Assembly: GCA_045546535.1 (NCBI GenBank)
Contig: JAZQDA010000057.1
Span: 7,294-71,293, forward strand
Direction of reading: 5' to 3'
DNA: 64,000 bases
Source of the DNA: RGIG1828 sp045546535
GTDB lineage: Bacteria; Bacillota; Clostridia; UMGS1810
Under the pieces are notes generated by a model. That model made no database searches. It was not told the DNA's origin and was given only the letters and a program-made list of their open reading frames with translations. Position 1 is the stretch's first letter; every line of letters starts with the position of its first letter. The translations under genes were made by a program, and so were the position numbers. Positions 17,201 through 27,200 of the stretch are shown in pieces.

Positions 17201-18512
17201 AATCAAGCGGTGGGGTCTGAACATATACATCAGCCATATTCATTACTTTGTCATATGCCTGACCTAAAAATATATCGGTATCTTTATAGCGTTTAATCTC
17301 ATTTAGTTTTTCATCGTTTATGATAAGTCTTGGGTGATGTTTATCGGGGTGCTTTTCTTTGATTAAAGAAACATAATCAACCATTTTTTCGGAATCATAG
17401 TTATCTTTAAGTATATAGTCCCCTACTATATCGTTTTCTTTTTGGGGTTTACCCTCTAAAGTAATACCTGCGATGTACATTACAGTGTCTGGGTAAAATG
17501 CATTTGAAGCACCTGTGGGTTCGATTTTGATTGATGTGATTTCATCAATAGAGCCTATAGTACTTCTGATTTTGTTTATGCCAAGTCCCCAATCTGTGTG
17601 CAAAGGGATTCTGATATCTTTCCACTCGCCCTCCCATGAACACGAAAAACCTGTATAATAAAAATCTTTGGAAGATGTTGCAGGGTCATCGGCATACATA
17701 TAGAAGTTTACAGAATTATGTGTTGTTTTTTCTGAATATACTCTGACAACCATTTCGTTATAATCTGAAAGTTTAACATCATCGGGAACTTCTACAATCA
17801 TAGAATTCATAAGATTATCATATCCTGCCCATTTAAGACAAGGAACGCCATCAAAAACAGTGTATTTTGCGCCGTGATTATCTCCTTTTTTGGGGTCAAG
17901 GAGAACATATGGTTTGGGTTCTTTCGCTTTTTCGTCGGGAACAAAAGTCTCAAAGTATCTGATTACAAAATCATCAAAATAGAGTTTTGCATCATCATCA
18001 ACATTTGTATCGTTAAATCCCGGGTAAATTGAAAGAGAGCCGACTGTTTCAAACCCTTTTGGAGAGCCTACAATTTCAAAATCTTTAAAGTTTACACTAA
18101 AAAGTTTCCAGCCTTCAAAATTGGCATCTACCATTGTGTAGTAGCAGTCTCTTTCCTCGGTTTCAGGGTTGTCTGCATAAAGAATTACAGCAAGATTTGT
18201 ATCTGTTGCCTTGGGAGAATAGATGTTGAATTCAAGAAATCTTGCTCTTGAAAATTCTGCCTCGGCAATTTCAAGTTCAGTTTCTTTTTTCAGGTCTTCA
18301 CCTTGAAAAAGTGCAGTATATATGCCTGTTTTCATACAATCAACTGACGGGGTAAGACCGTAACTTTCGATTACATTGGATTTTGAAAGGCATACTAATG
18401 TCTTTATGTAGTTTACAATGCCAGGGGTGGTATCGTCTGCAGCCATACTAAAGGTAGGGGCAAATGAAACGAGCATTGTAAATACAAGAAGCATACTTAT
18501 AATTTTTTTCAT
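14286..18512 (-). CDS. Surface-anchored heparinase II/III-like protein with CBM-like, F5/8C and SLH domains
   Basis: Exported protein of 1408 residues. The signal peptide is about 1-25 (MKKIISMLLVFTML...SMA). Two carbohydrate-binding-like beta modules follow (about 60-370; SWEGEWKDIRIPL). The heparinase II/III-type alpha-toroid starts near 392 (HPRLIINDEKLNEIKRYKDT), with PDGAYGEGASYW near 600. The beta-sandwich carries GHDQYDIGSFIIDANGVRW near 757. A discoidin/F5-8C-like module begins near 1087 and three SLH repeats near 1230 (TREQMC, TRAQAA). The family cleaves acidic glycans by beta-elimination; Tyr and His candidates are present. SLH repeats normally bind wall polymer. The substrate is unknown. 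Last gene of the locus. Confidence 0.88.
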   Translation of the reverse strand: MKKIISMLLVFTMLVSFAPTFSMAADDTTPGIVNYIKTLVCLSKSNVIESYGLTPSVDCMKTGIYTALFQGEDLKKETELEIAEAEFSRARFLEFNIYSPKATDTNLAVILYADNPETEERDCYYTMVDANFEGWKLFSVNFKDFEIVGSPKGFETVGSLSIYPGFNDTNVDDDAKLYFDDFVIRYFETFVPDEKAKEPKPYVLLDPKKGDNHGAKYTVFDGVPCLKWAGYDNLMNSMIVEVPDDVKLSDYNEMVVRVYSEKTTHNSVNFYMYADDPATSSKDFYYTGFSCSWEGEWKDIRIPLHTDWGLGINKIRSTIGSIDEITSIKIEPTGASNAFYPDTVMYIAGITLEGKPQKENDIVGDYILKDNYDSEKMVDYVSLIKEKHPDKHHPRLIINDEKLNEIKRYKDTDIFLGQAYDKVMNMADVYVQTPPLDSLKDSGVLGDTTRVSCDIKDIALYCGLAYQLTGEGKYADRIWQEIEVMTDTNSKWSEVNMLDTGVATFGFALAYDWCYDQWDETQKRIIRNAIMRNTFESVQQQFYRGFGSWLTQPGNWNEVIANGTMCASLAIGDEEGYSDIVNEIINHTIYRLPIHGLYGFAPDGAYGEGASYWNLALYTFFTMTNSMKTALGTDAGLEDFPGLSKTGYFPFGITGPMGTFNHSDSWKNVFDGGVPVYLYLGYRYNIPNLVSYRVNHIDETLEVYDLLWYDPKVPVIADHCEGLELDYTPSGVEPQGSFRTGFGKDDYFIAFKGGNNFAGHDQYDIGSFIIDANGVRWIEDTGAETYYFTGDRGKYYRMRAEGNNCLQFNPELSRMTEQTEGYNRFHTVCDYTDKGSSKGGAYAVYDILPAYIADIKEGRRGFALINNRTQFVIQDEFTTLKPSEVYSYYHFSSENTVEFSEDKMSAVITTPDGKKCAIHLRTDIKDAHLDVMDAVHHPSSPKPTKQDAPGNDNRIFRKLYVHGEDVTNATISIIFTPLVSDEEIVELPRFLPLDNWSTYLKEGAKLTSVKVDGIQLETFNSGVGTYNVYADTVGYVEASAPEGLDITVKQAENLGDTALITVKNPKTTDEFTYKVKFIKNAEPPVATGAEVVSVSASHVPEIANPPQNAVDGKLNNRFAADGNMWLLCDLGSPKYLNGASIAFFNGHTRRNVFNLEVSLDGETFTKVFDGKSPGDTDKLYRYDFSEPVLARYVRFNGFGCVDINDNPVNVWNSIAEMAIHQIYPDFDDSANHWAKNEIQYMRKYGLVEGVGDNLYMPENSVTVAEFLTMVTRTCNFLEETYKGTFTDVSSSDWYAPYIASAYKNGIIPLEMITDGKINPNDKLTREQMCAVSVLAYTKTLKKNPSKQNLTDNFDDIGETPYQSYIDQALGLKLVNGMGERTFSPSSDITRAQAATILKRLFVKIYNDN

Positions 18513-18540
18513 AAACTCACCCTTTTTATAGTTATTTACA

Positions 18541-18576
18541 ACAAAACCCGAAGTTTGACCACTTCGGGTTTTGTTT
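18541..18576 (-). terminator. Terminator after the BNR/sialidase-like gene
   Basis: Stem AAAACCCGAAG / CTTCGGGTTTT around an 8-nt loop with T-rich flank on the minus strand, between the stop of the sialidase-like gene and the start of the next. Confidence 0.7.
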
Positions 18577-18581
18577 TGTGA

Positions 18582-19886
18582 TCAATATATAAGATCTCTG
18601 AAGTTTTCAATTCTGTGGAGTGTTATAATATTTCCGTCGTGCGCAGAATATGCTTCTTCATCGCCTGAACGGCTCAGAACTAACATATCGTCGCCGTCAA
18701 AATCAAGCGATGCATAATGTCTTGACTGCTTCTCGTGGCCTGACTGGTCAACGAGTCCTGCAAAGCACCAGTCAACAAGATTGGTTGAGAAACTAAGAGC
18801 AAGACGGTCGCGTTCATCACTGGGTACATTATAACGGTCTGTTGAAAGAAGTTCTACTCTTCTCATTGAGTCTCTTGCCTGAACAGAAACGAGCCAGTAA
18901 AGTTTTGACACTTCGTCATATCTTATATGGAATTTATTCTGTCCGCCAAGAAGCGGGAGGAATATCAAGCGTTTACCGGAGGGTGCTTTTACGCACTCAA
19001 TGCTTATGATCTCTTTTCCGTCAACCACTTTTTCTACCGCTTTCATAATTCCGCAGTAGCCTGTGCCGTGAGTGTTGGCTCTCATCATAAGGTGGAAAGT
19101 TTTGCCTGTGGGGTCATACCAGAAATGAGAGGGGTCGGTAATCTGAACAATATTTGTTTCAATCCAACCTGTAGCATGGAAATAAAACGGAAGATTTTTT
19201 TCAGGATTTTCAAAATTGAAATTATCACGATACTGTGAGGGAGATGCCCAGAAAGTTTCGCCGTGAACATCTTCGGGTTTGAGGTCTTCCATACTTGTGA
19301 AGAACGGAACACCGAAACCTTCAATGTCTTCTTCTTTAATTACATCTCTAAAACGCACCTTTTCTGATACAAGCCAGTTTTCAATTTTTGTAAGGTCGTC
19401 TCCAAGTTTACCTCTGAATACTACGGGAGCACAGATGTTAGGCTTCCAGTTTGAACGAATTGTTTCGCCTTCATTTAAGAAGAAATGGTCCATAGCCATA
19501 TATACATAGCCATCTTTATAAAGTGCATTTGTTGCAGTGTGTGCCCATTTTTCACCGTTTGTGAGTTTATATACATCTGACCAGGTTTCGCCGTCATCAT
19601 CGGAATAAAGAATTACAAGGTCGCCGTAAACAATTTCACAAGCAAGAATATATATTCTGTCGCCGTCAGCAAAAAGTGTACCGTGTGCAAAATGCGAATC
19701 ACATGTCAGACGCCATGTTTTGCCTTTATCATCGGATACATATATCTTCCCATATTGATCATTAAGGTCAAGGCTTACAATATATCTTCCGTTTGGTCTT
19801 ACCATAATTCCCGGAGAATAAGGGAAAACCTCATCGGGTTTGGGACTGCGATAAACTTCGATAAAATTACTTGCTAATTCTTTCAT
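18582..19886 (-). CDS. BNR-repeat (sialidase-fold) protein, cytoplasmic
   Basis: A 434-residue protein of the six-bladed sialidase/BNR superfamily. It has a YSPGIMVRPNGRYIV segment like the family N-terminal strand and two clear Asp-boxes, SDDKGKTW (51-58) and SDDDGETW (95-102). There is no signal peptide or transmembrane segment, so it acts in the cytoplasm unless released. This contrasts with its exported neighbours. It sits between two heparinase-like genes with AGGAGG before its start. It may process imported oligosaccharides made by those enzymes. Asp-boxes define the fold, not the sugar, so sialidase activity is not claimed. Confidence 0.8.
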   Translation of the reverse strand: MKELASNFIEVYRSPKPDEVFPYSPGIMVRPNGRYIVSLDLNDQYGKIYVSDDKGKTWRLTCDSHFAHGTLFADGDRIYILACEIVYGDLVILYSDDDGETWSDVYKLTNGEKWAHTATNALYKDGYVYMAMDHFFLNEGETIRSNWKPNICAPVVFRGKLGDDLTKIENWLVSEKVRFRDVIKEEDIEGFGVPFFTSMEDLKPEDVHGETFWASPSQYRDNFNFENPEKNLPFYFHATGWIETNIVQITDPSHFWYDPTGKTFHLMMRANTHGTGYCGIMKAVEKVVDGKEIISIECVKAPSGKRLIFLPLLGGQNKFHIRYDEVSKLYWLVSVQARDSMRRVELLSTDRYNVPSDERDRLALSFSTNLVDWCFAGLVDQSGHEKQSRHYASLDFDGDDMLVLSRSGDEEAYSAHDGNIITLHRIENFRDLIY

Positions 19887-19904
19887 AGTTGCCTCCTGAT
19901 ATAG

Positions 19905-19938
19905 TTTTTCCGAAAGGAGAAACTCCCCTTTCGAAAAA
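19905..19938. terminator. Hairpin between the heparinase-like gene and the BNR gene
   Basis: TTTTTCCGAAAGGAGA and its near-complement CCCCTTTCGAAAAA form an imperfect hairpin with A/T tails. It may attenuate rather than fully stop transcription into the BNR gene. Confidence 0.55.
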
Positions 19939-19969
19939 GTTATTTGGTTTGTTTTTTTTCACACAATAA

Positions 19970-22900
19970 TTATTTTTTTGGCTTGTAAATCGGTGTGAGT
20001 GTAGTCATATTCTCCCATACAAAGAACTTAACCTCTGTTGCACCGGTTGAATTGAAACCATCGAAAGTAAAATCTGTGGTTCCTTTTGCCAGTGAAGTTG
20101 TTTTAAGTTCTACATCAATAAGTTCTGCATCAATAAGTTCACCATCACTATAGGCTGCAAGAATAAGCGTTTTATCTCCTGTGAGTGATCCGTTTGTTGT
20201 GATGTTTACTTTATTGCCTGTGATGCCGTTTACAATTATGTTGCATTTCTCTCCAGACGTTGTATCGCTGAGATACTCATTCCAGTCTGCCAACTCTCTT
20301 ATCTTTGGCATAGTAAGTGATGTATTTTTTGTTATGGGGGTGTAGATGGCTGTGATGTGACCTCCGGTTACATTGTTTGCATGGAAGTACACTTTGTTAT
20401 AGGGTATATTAACTACTTTACCATCGACTATTTCGGGAGTATCAAAATTCTGATAACCAACCTCTCCCTCTTTGAAGCAATTAGACCTTTCGTGTCCAAC
20501 CGCGCCCATAACACCTACTTCAAAATCGGGAATATCGGATTCGAAAGTTACAAGACACACCTGGTCGCCTGATTTCAGAGTCAAACTCTTTCTATCAGCG
20601 TTAACGGTCACATTTATAGAATCTCTTAAGTGATAGTATGTGTAAACTTCGTATGCGGCATCGGATTTTGTTTCAAACTCATCGCGTATTATAAACTGGG
20701 TGCGATTATTTACAAGAGCAAAACCTCTTTTGTATGTTTCGAGAGTTTCCGTGTATGAAGGAGTGTTGTCAATTACGGCATATGCTGCACCATCTGATGA
20801 TCCCTCATCCAAAATGGTGGACATTGTGTCAAGACGGTTTTCAGCAACTGTCTGACCGCCACCCGCCGTCCAACCTCTGCCTGGATCAACAAAGAGACAG
20901 TTGTTACCCTCAGGTCTTTCGGTATAACGACGGTATGACGGGCCTTCATATGTGTAAACCGCAGAGCCAAGTTCCTCAACCCATCTTACACCGAGAGCAT
21001 CGAGAACAAACGAACCTGCATCGTACTGGTCGTGACCCGTAAGGGAGTTACCGCCTTTACCTGCGATAAAGTAGCAGTTGTCGTATCTGCTGCCAGAGTC
21101 TCCGGCAATGTTTTCATCACTAGTATAACCCGAACGCATACTTACAACCGGTTCAATACTGTGATAGAAGAAATCCTTTTTAAGATCACTATACCATTCT
21201 TCGTCGGTTTCAGCCTTAGGGTTATACCAGAGAAGGTCAGTCATTTCAAAGGAAGTTATGGAGTTTAGTTTTTCAAGACGGAACGCTCTTGCTGCAGGAA
21301 TGTTATATTTATCATCAAGGAAGAAATATACCGATGAACCATATTCCAAAGAAGTTCTTTCTGCATCGGAGAAGTTAAATGAGCCAAAAGGACCCCTGAT
21401 TGACAAGGGGAAATAGCCTGTTTGGCTAAAGGCATAATCATTACCAAGTCCGCCGTCGGAGCCTATGGCTGTTTCCATAGCAGTGAGCATATATGAAAAT
21501 GATGAAACTGCGTATGACCAATAACTGATACCTTCTGTATACATACCATCAGGCTGGAACTGATAAAGGAAAGCCGTGGGCATAAATTTTATGATGTTAT
21601 TTATGAATTCGTTGCTAAAGTTTTCGTAGCCGGGTTCGTCACCAAATGCAAGACAAGCCGACATATAACCCTTGGAAACAGCGGCAACAACATTGTTGGC
21701 ATATCCAAGGTAACTACCGCCGTTACGCATAAGACCTGCAGGATAGAGACCGTATTGCATAACGCTGTTTCTTATCTCTCTCTTCTGATCGTCATTTAAA
21801 CGGTCATAGCACCAGTCATATGCAAGAGCCATACCGTTTACGATGTGGGCCGCATCAAGGTGAGTGCCGTTTGAGGAAGAAACCCAACTGGTTTTAGCAT
21901 TATCGATAATGTTTTTAACAGCCAACCATACACGGTCTGAGTATTTTGTATCTTTTGTGAGAAGATACATTATACCGCAGGTTTCGACAACATCTTCAAG
22001 ATGGTTACGGTTAACCGATGTTACAGAGCCCGTTCCCGATTTTTTTACGGGGTCTGTTTCTTCCTCGGTAAGAAAAGCGTCTGCCTGTTTTTTTACCGAA
22101 TCATAAGCCGCCTTCATGTAGGGGTCGTTATCTTTATATTCGTTAATTCTTTCGATAATCTCATCGGTAACAAGAAGTCGGGGGTGTGCATTATTCGGAT
22201 ATCTTTGTTTTACCATTGAGATATAGTCTGTCATAGTGTCGGGGTCATAGCAATCGACATAGACAAGACTGCCATCGGGTTTTGTTTCGTTGATTGTAGT
22301 TGCATCACCACTGAAATAAACCCTGCCGATGTACACCTCAGTGTCATCATAGAAGGGATCGCCATGTAAAGGGTTGGCACTCACATATAATTTTGTTCCT
22401 TCTGCAGGAGAGTATGTAGGTGTGCCGGAAAATGAAAAACCACCTGCATTACTGTAGCCGCCCTGAATGGGAATTCTTATCTCTCTCCATTCACCCTCCC
22501 AGTCGATCGGAAATTTTGAGTAATAGAAACCGGAGCCGGTAGAGTCGTATATTAAAACAGAAAATACGTGGTCTGTTTTCTTGGCAGAATACATCTCAAC
22601 TACAAGTTCTTTATACTTTGGATAATTGATTCCCGTATTCATTGCAATTCCTTGGGTTGGCTTTCCGTATTCATCAAGTTCTCCGGTAACGGGACCAGTT
22701 TCGAGAGCAGCCTTACCGGGACCCCATTTTACAGATTTTTTGCCGTCTTTTTCGTAGATAAGGCTTGAGTCTGTGTAATGCTCAGGGTTCCATGCTACAT
22801 AGGGTTCAATGTTTGTATCATCATCTTTTGCTTCGAGATCGGGGTCGGGAGTATTAACCACGCCATAGCCGATTTCGTAGACCTTTTTGGACATAATTTC

Positions 22901-24184
22901 AGGGGACAGACCACCTCTGTTCCAAACTTTGGCGCCAACCTTAAGGAAGTGGCCCTCGTAGTCATTGGAGTTAATCCAGAGAGTGTTGTATTTGGTTATG
23001 AAAAGAGGATCCGATAAGTTCTTGGAGGTAACCTTTGTGTAGGTACCTTCAGGATCTGTGGTATCGGATACATAGTATGAATAAACAAAGTGAGTTTCAT
23101 CTGTTGTAAAGTCATCAATAGAATGCATCAAAGCACTACCGCCTACACCGGCACCTGCTTGGGGTGTATCATCGGTAACACCTACATTGTATGCGTGAGG
23201 AGTTGAAGAACCATAGTATTTGAAGTTGTCAATACCTTCTGCACCCTCAAATTTGATAACGTAACTCGAAGAAAGGTTTGCAGGCATTTGTGATACGGGA
23301 GAAAGGAGTTCATCATCAAAAAATACCGCAAAGCGCTGATAGTTAGCACGATAAGGGCTAGTGTTGTCAGAATCTTTGATGTTGAAATCAAACATAATCT
23401 TAATCCTGTGCCAACCGGGGGTAACAGAAGAAAGAGATTTGCTTGTGCTTGGTACAGAAACAACTTTTGTAGAAGCGTTCCAGTTAAAAATGGAATAACT
23501 TTTCGAAGAACTGTAAATGTCAAAGTTTGCATCTGCCGAAAGTTTAACATCTGCTACTAACACAGTGGAGTTCATAACACCACCATTTGTACTGCTGCTT
23601 GCTCCGTGAGGACGGAAACCTATATAGTTATTTAACGAATCCTTTGAAACTATATATTTGTTGCCATTGCTTTCGGTAGCAAGTGCGGCATTTTCAAAAA
23701 CAAGTGTAGATGAAGATGACTCGGTGTCATAAATATTGCCGTCAGAAATACAATAAGGGTCTGTATCAAAGTTGTGAATATATGGCGAATCACTATAATA
23801 CTTAAGATTGCCGGAAGCAATACTTGTGACAAAATTGTCGGTTGATGCCGTGATAAACAAAGGCTGACTGACAGTACGGTCGGCAAACTTTGAATTTACA
23901 ACTGCAATACCGTCAGGGTCCACAGTTATACTATCATATGGAGATGTACCCGGACGAAAGTAATAAGCGGCAGGAACATTGCCATCTACCGCATAGTCGA
24001 AATGGGAAACCTCATCACCATAGGGAGCCACCCAGTTACGGTGCTGTCTCGCTGTTACAGGGCCCTGATTGGCAGAGTGGTCACGAAATGTCGGAGTTGC
24101 AGCAAAAACGGGGAGTTGTATTAATGATGTGAGCATTACTACTGTCAGCACAGTGCTCACAAGTTTAAGAAATTTTTTCTTCAT
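19970..24184 (-). CDS. Secreted heparinase II/III-like protein without SLH anchor
   Basis: Exported protein of 1404 residues. The ATG at 24184 is chosen because AGGAGG lies just upstream and the signal peptide (MKKKFLKLVSTVLTVVML...FAA) starts there; an upstream extension of 31 codons is unlikely. Order: signal peptide; LamG-like N-terminal module (about 130-330); an Ig-like module (YYVSDTTDPEGTY ... EGHFLKVGAKV); a CBM-like module with FPIDWEGEWREIRIP; heparinase toroid from about 665 (HPRLLVTDEIIERINEY) with PDGMYTEGISYW near 876; GHDQYDAGSFVLDALGVRW near 1051. The short C-terminal domain ends VKFFVWENMTTLTPIYKPKK. Unlike its paralogs it has no SLH repeats, so it is probably released or wall-trapped. 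Confidence 0.87.
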   Translation of the reverse strand: MKKKFLKLVSTVLTVVMLTSLIQLPVFAATPTFRDHSANQGPVTARQHRNWVAPYGDEVSHFDYAVDGNVPAAYYFRPGTSPYDSITVDPDGIAVVNSKFADRTVSQPLFITASTDNFVTSIASGNLKYYSDSPYIHNFDTDPYCISDGNIYDTESSSSTLVFENAALATESNGNKYIVSKDSLNNYIGFRPHGASSSTNGGVMNSTVLVADVKLSADANFDIYSSSKSYSIFNWNASTKVVSVPSTSKSLSSVTPGWHRIKIMFDFNIKDSDNTSPYRANYQRFAVFFDDELLSPVSQMPANLSSSYVIKFEGAEGIDNFKYYGSSTPHAYNVGVTDDTPQAGAGVGGSALMHSIDDFTTDETHFVYSYYVSDTTDPEGTYTKVTSKNLSDPLFITKYNTLWINSNDYEGHFLKVGAKVWNRGGLSPEIMSKKVYEIGYGVVNTPDPDLEAKDDDTNIEPYVAWNPEHYTDSSLIYEKDGKKSVKWGPGKAALETGPVTGELDEYGKPTQGIAMNTGINYPKYKELVVEMYSAKKTDHVFSVLIYDSTGSGFYYSKFPIDWEGEWREIRIPIQGGYSNAGGFSFSGTPTYSPAEGTKLYVSANPLHGDPFYDDTEVYIGRVYFSGDATTINETKPDGSLVYVDCYDPDTMTDYISMVKQRYPNNAHPRLLVTDEIIERINEYKDNDPYMKAAYDSVKKQADAFLTEEETDPVKKSGTGSVTSVNRNHLEDVVETCGIMYLLTKDTKYSDRVWLAVKNIIDNAKTSWVSSSNGTHLDAAHIVNGMALAYDWCYDRLNDDQKREIRNSVMQYGLYPAGLMRNGGSYLGYANNVVAAVSKGYMSACLAFGDEPGYENFSNEFINNIIKFMPTAFLYQFQPDGMYTEGISYWSYAVSSFSYMLTAMETAIGSDGGLGNDYAFSQTGYFPLSIRGPFGSFNFSDAERTSLEYGSSVYFFLDDKYNIPAARAFRLEKLNSITSFEMTDLLWYNPKAETDEEWYSDLKKDFFYHSIEPVVSMRSGYTSDENIAGDSGSRYDNCYFIAGKGGNSLTGHDQYDAGSFVLDALGVRWVEELGSAVYTYEGPSYRRYTERPEGNNCLFVDPGRGWTAGGGQTVAENRLDTMSTILDEGSSDGAAYAVIDNTPSYTETLETYKRGFALVNNRTQFIIRDEFETKSDAAYEVYTYYHLRDSINVTVNADRKSLTLKSGDQVCLVTFESDIPDFEVGVMGAVGHERSNCFKEGEVGYQNFDTPEIVDGKVVNIPYNKVYFHANNVTGGHITAIYTPITKNTSLTMPKIRELADWNEYLSDTTSGEKCNIIVNGITGNKVNITTNGSLTGDKTLILAAYSDGELIDAELIDVELKTTSLAKGTTDFTFDGFNSTGATEVKFFVWENMTTLTPIYKPKK

Positions 24185-24247
24185 GAATTGCCTCCTATAA
24201 TTTTCGAGAAGAATTTTTATTTCAAAATAGTCAAGAAAAATAGCACC

Positions 24248-24277
24248 TTGCCGGACACCCCCTCGGATGCCCGGCAA
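24248..24277. terminator. Hairpin between two heparinase-like genes
   Basis: TTGCCGG (24248-24254) and CCGGCAA (24271-24277) around a 16-nt loop. The minus-strand side lacks an immediate T run, so it may be a weak terminator or processing hairpin after the 24290-28609 gene. Confidence 0.45.
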
Positions 24278-24289
24278 AAAAGGTTAGTA

Positions 24290-27200
24290 TTAGTTATTTA
24301 CATTGAATATCTTAAGGAATACTCTTCTCAGGATTGCTGCTGCTTGTGCTCTTGTGATGTTTGCTTTGGGAGCAAAAGTGTTTGCAGTAATACCATTTAC
24401 AATTCTGAGACCTATTGCCTGGTCAATGTATTTGATGTAGGGGCCTTCTTCAATATCTGTAAAGATACTTGTTGTACCCGCTGCAGAAACTTCTCTGTAG
24501 GTACATGCAACGTATGCAAGAGCAGCAATTGCGCACATTTCTTCTCTTGTGAGTTGTTTGTTCGGATATAGATTGCCGTCTGCTACCATTTCAGGAGGAA
24601 TGATGCCTCTTTCTTTGGCAGTCATTACTGCAGTGCTGAACCAGTCGGTACTGTATACATCTGCAAAGGTACCATCTTCATAGGTGCGCTCACCCAAGTT
24701 ACATGCTCTTACCATCATAGTAATGAATTCTGCTCTTGTTACAGAGTTTTCGGGCATATAGTTATTGTTGCCGACACCCTCTACAAGTTTATAGTTACGG
24801 GCAAAGTAAATATCAGTCTGTGCCCAGTGCCCTTTGGTGTCTGCAAAGTCAAGAGAATCACCATATACAACAAATTCTGTAATGGAGTTGAATGAATTTA
24901 TCATAGTTTCTTCATCTTCGCTATAACAGCCATATCCACGGAAGCGGACATATTTTGCTATTGTGGGATCGAACTGGAAGGCTACCAAAGCATCAGTATT
25001 ACCAGCTGTAAAGCCTGCGAAAACTTTAGTCCAGTTTACATTATCCTCGGAAACTTCAATGTCGAATTTATTCTTTCTGGTATGACCATTGAAGAACGAA
25101 ATTGAGAAGCCATTAAGTTTAGTTGTCTCAGCTAGTTCTACTGTGAAGAGAACTTTTCCTTCGGTATCATCTGCTGCAAAACGTGTACCAAAGTTGCCGT
25201 CAAACATGTTAGCGGGCGGGTTATGAGGTTCAGGAATGTAGTCCGCGTGAACAGAAACAATCTCAGCACCGGTAGTGATACCGGGGATAGTATACGGTTG
25301 GAAACTTACTGTATAGGTAAAACTCTTGCCTGTTGTTTTACTTGTGGCTTTGACTTTTGCGGATTCGCCAATTTTAGTTGCCTGAGTAATCTCAATTACA
25401 ACATCATCTGATGCTGTAGCAGAAACCGTGCCAAGTTTTTCAGATTCGATGTTGTAGGAGCCAGCACCGGGGTTGAAAGATGCAAGGGGAATACCATCTA
25501 CAGAAAGACTTGTAAGAGCAGTTGAATTTTCGAGATATTTGTCCCACTCATCAAAGGGAAGAATATCGGGAAGAGTAACTTCTGTATCGCCATACATCGG
25601 GGTAAACACAGTTGTAATGTGGCCTTGCGTTACGTCGTTTGCACGGAAATAGAATTTCTGGAAACCAGCATTGCTCGCGTGAGGAATGTTGTCCGGACCG
25701 GGTCTTGGAGAATTGGGGTGAGGAACTGCTTCCATAACACCAACCTCGAAGCCAGGCATGTCGGATACATAGTCTACCCTACATTTTTTACCGTCTTTTG
25801 TTTCCATAATAAAACTATTTGTACCGCCTATGCGGTTAATAGTGATATCCTTAGTTGTGTGATAGTATGAATAGAGTTCATAGGGCTCTTGAGTTACGAT
25901 TTCATCACGAACGATGAACTGAGTACGGTTATTTACAAGAGCAAAGCCTCTTTCATATTCAGTAAGAGTTTCCTGATATGAAGGAGCATTGTCAACTATA
26001 CCATACGCTGCACCATCGGCAGAACCACTGGCAACTATTGTGGACATTGTATCATAACGGTTTTTACCAGGTGTCTGACCTGCGCCTGCTTCCCAGTTTC
26101 TCGTGGGATCAACAAAGAGACAGTTGTTACCTTCAGGTCTTTCACGATAACGATAGTATGTGGGAGTATCGAAGTTGTACACATCAGCAGCGGTTTCATG
26201 AATCCATCTTACGCCAAGAGCGTCGATAACGAACGAACCAGCATCGTATTGGTCGTGACCTGTACGTGAGTTACCGCCCTTACCTGAAATAAAGTATCCA
26301 TCAGGTTCATAACTCGAACGCATACTTACAATAGGCTCAAGGCCTCCAAAGAAATAGTCTTTGGTAAGAGTTGAACGCCAGTCGGCGTCTGTTTTCGTTT
26401 CGGGATTGTACCAAAGAAGGTCAAGCATTTCAAGGTCGTTTGCCTTTTCATAAGTGCTCAGACGGAATGATCTTGCTGCAGGAATATCATATTTCTCGTC
26501 AAGGAAGAAGTATACAGGAGTACCGTACTGCAGTGATGTTTTTTCAGAATCGGAGAAGTCGAATGCACCCTTGGGTCCTCTTATAGCAAACGGCATATAG
26601 CCGGTTTTGCTATAACCTTCATCGTCTCCAAGACCGCCGTCGGAGCCAATGGCTGTGTCCATAGCGGTGAGCATATATGCAAATGAGGTAACAGAATACC
26701 ACCAGTAACTTATACCTTCAGAATATAAACCATCGGGCTGATACTGGTAGAGAAAGGCTGATGGCATATATTTTATGAGATTGTTTATGTATTCATTACA
26801 GAAATCGGAATAACCCGGCTCATCACAAAATGCTAGACAAGCGGTTACATAACCTTTGGAAATAGCCGCAACAACATTGTTGGCAAAACCGAGATAACCG
26901 CCACCATTACGCATAAGGCCCGTAGCATAGAGGGCATATTTCATAACGCCGTTTCTCATATACTGTTTTTGCTCTTCGGTCCAGTAATCATAGCACCAGT
27001 CATATGCAAGAGCGATACCATTTGCGTTGTGCCCAGAGTCAAGACCTGTAGCGTTGGATGATGTTACCCAGTCGGTATCACAGTCGATGATACTCTTAAC
27101 ATCCTCCCAAATACGCGCAGCGTATTTTTTGTCGCCTGTTAAAAGATACATCATGCCACAAGTTTCGGCGACATCTTCAAGATGGTTTCGGTTGACTGAT

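Noticed and set aside
18582..19886. Calling this gene a true sialidase and the DapA-family protein a sialate lyase to make a sialic-acid pathway
   Set aside because: Asp-boxes show only the fold, no export signal is present, and no NanE, NanK or sialate transporter lies in the window; wecB belongs to a wall-polymer operon.
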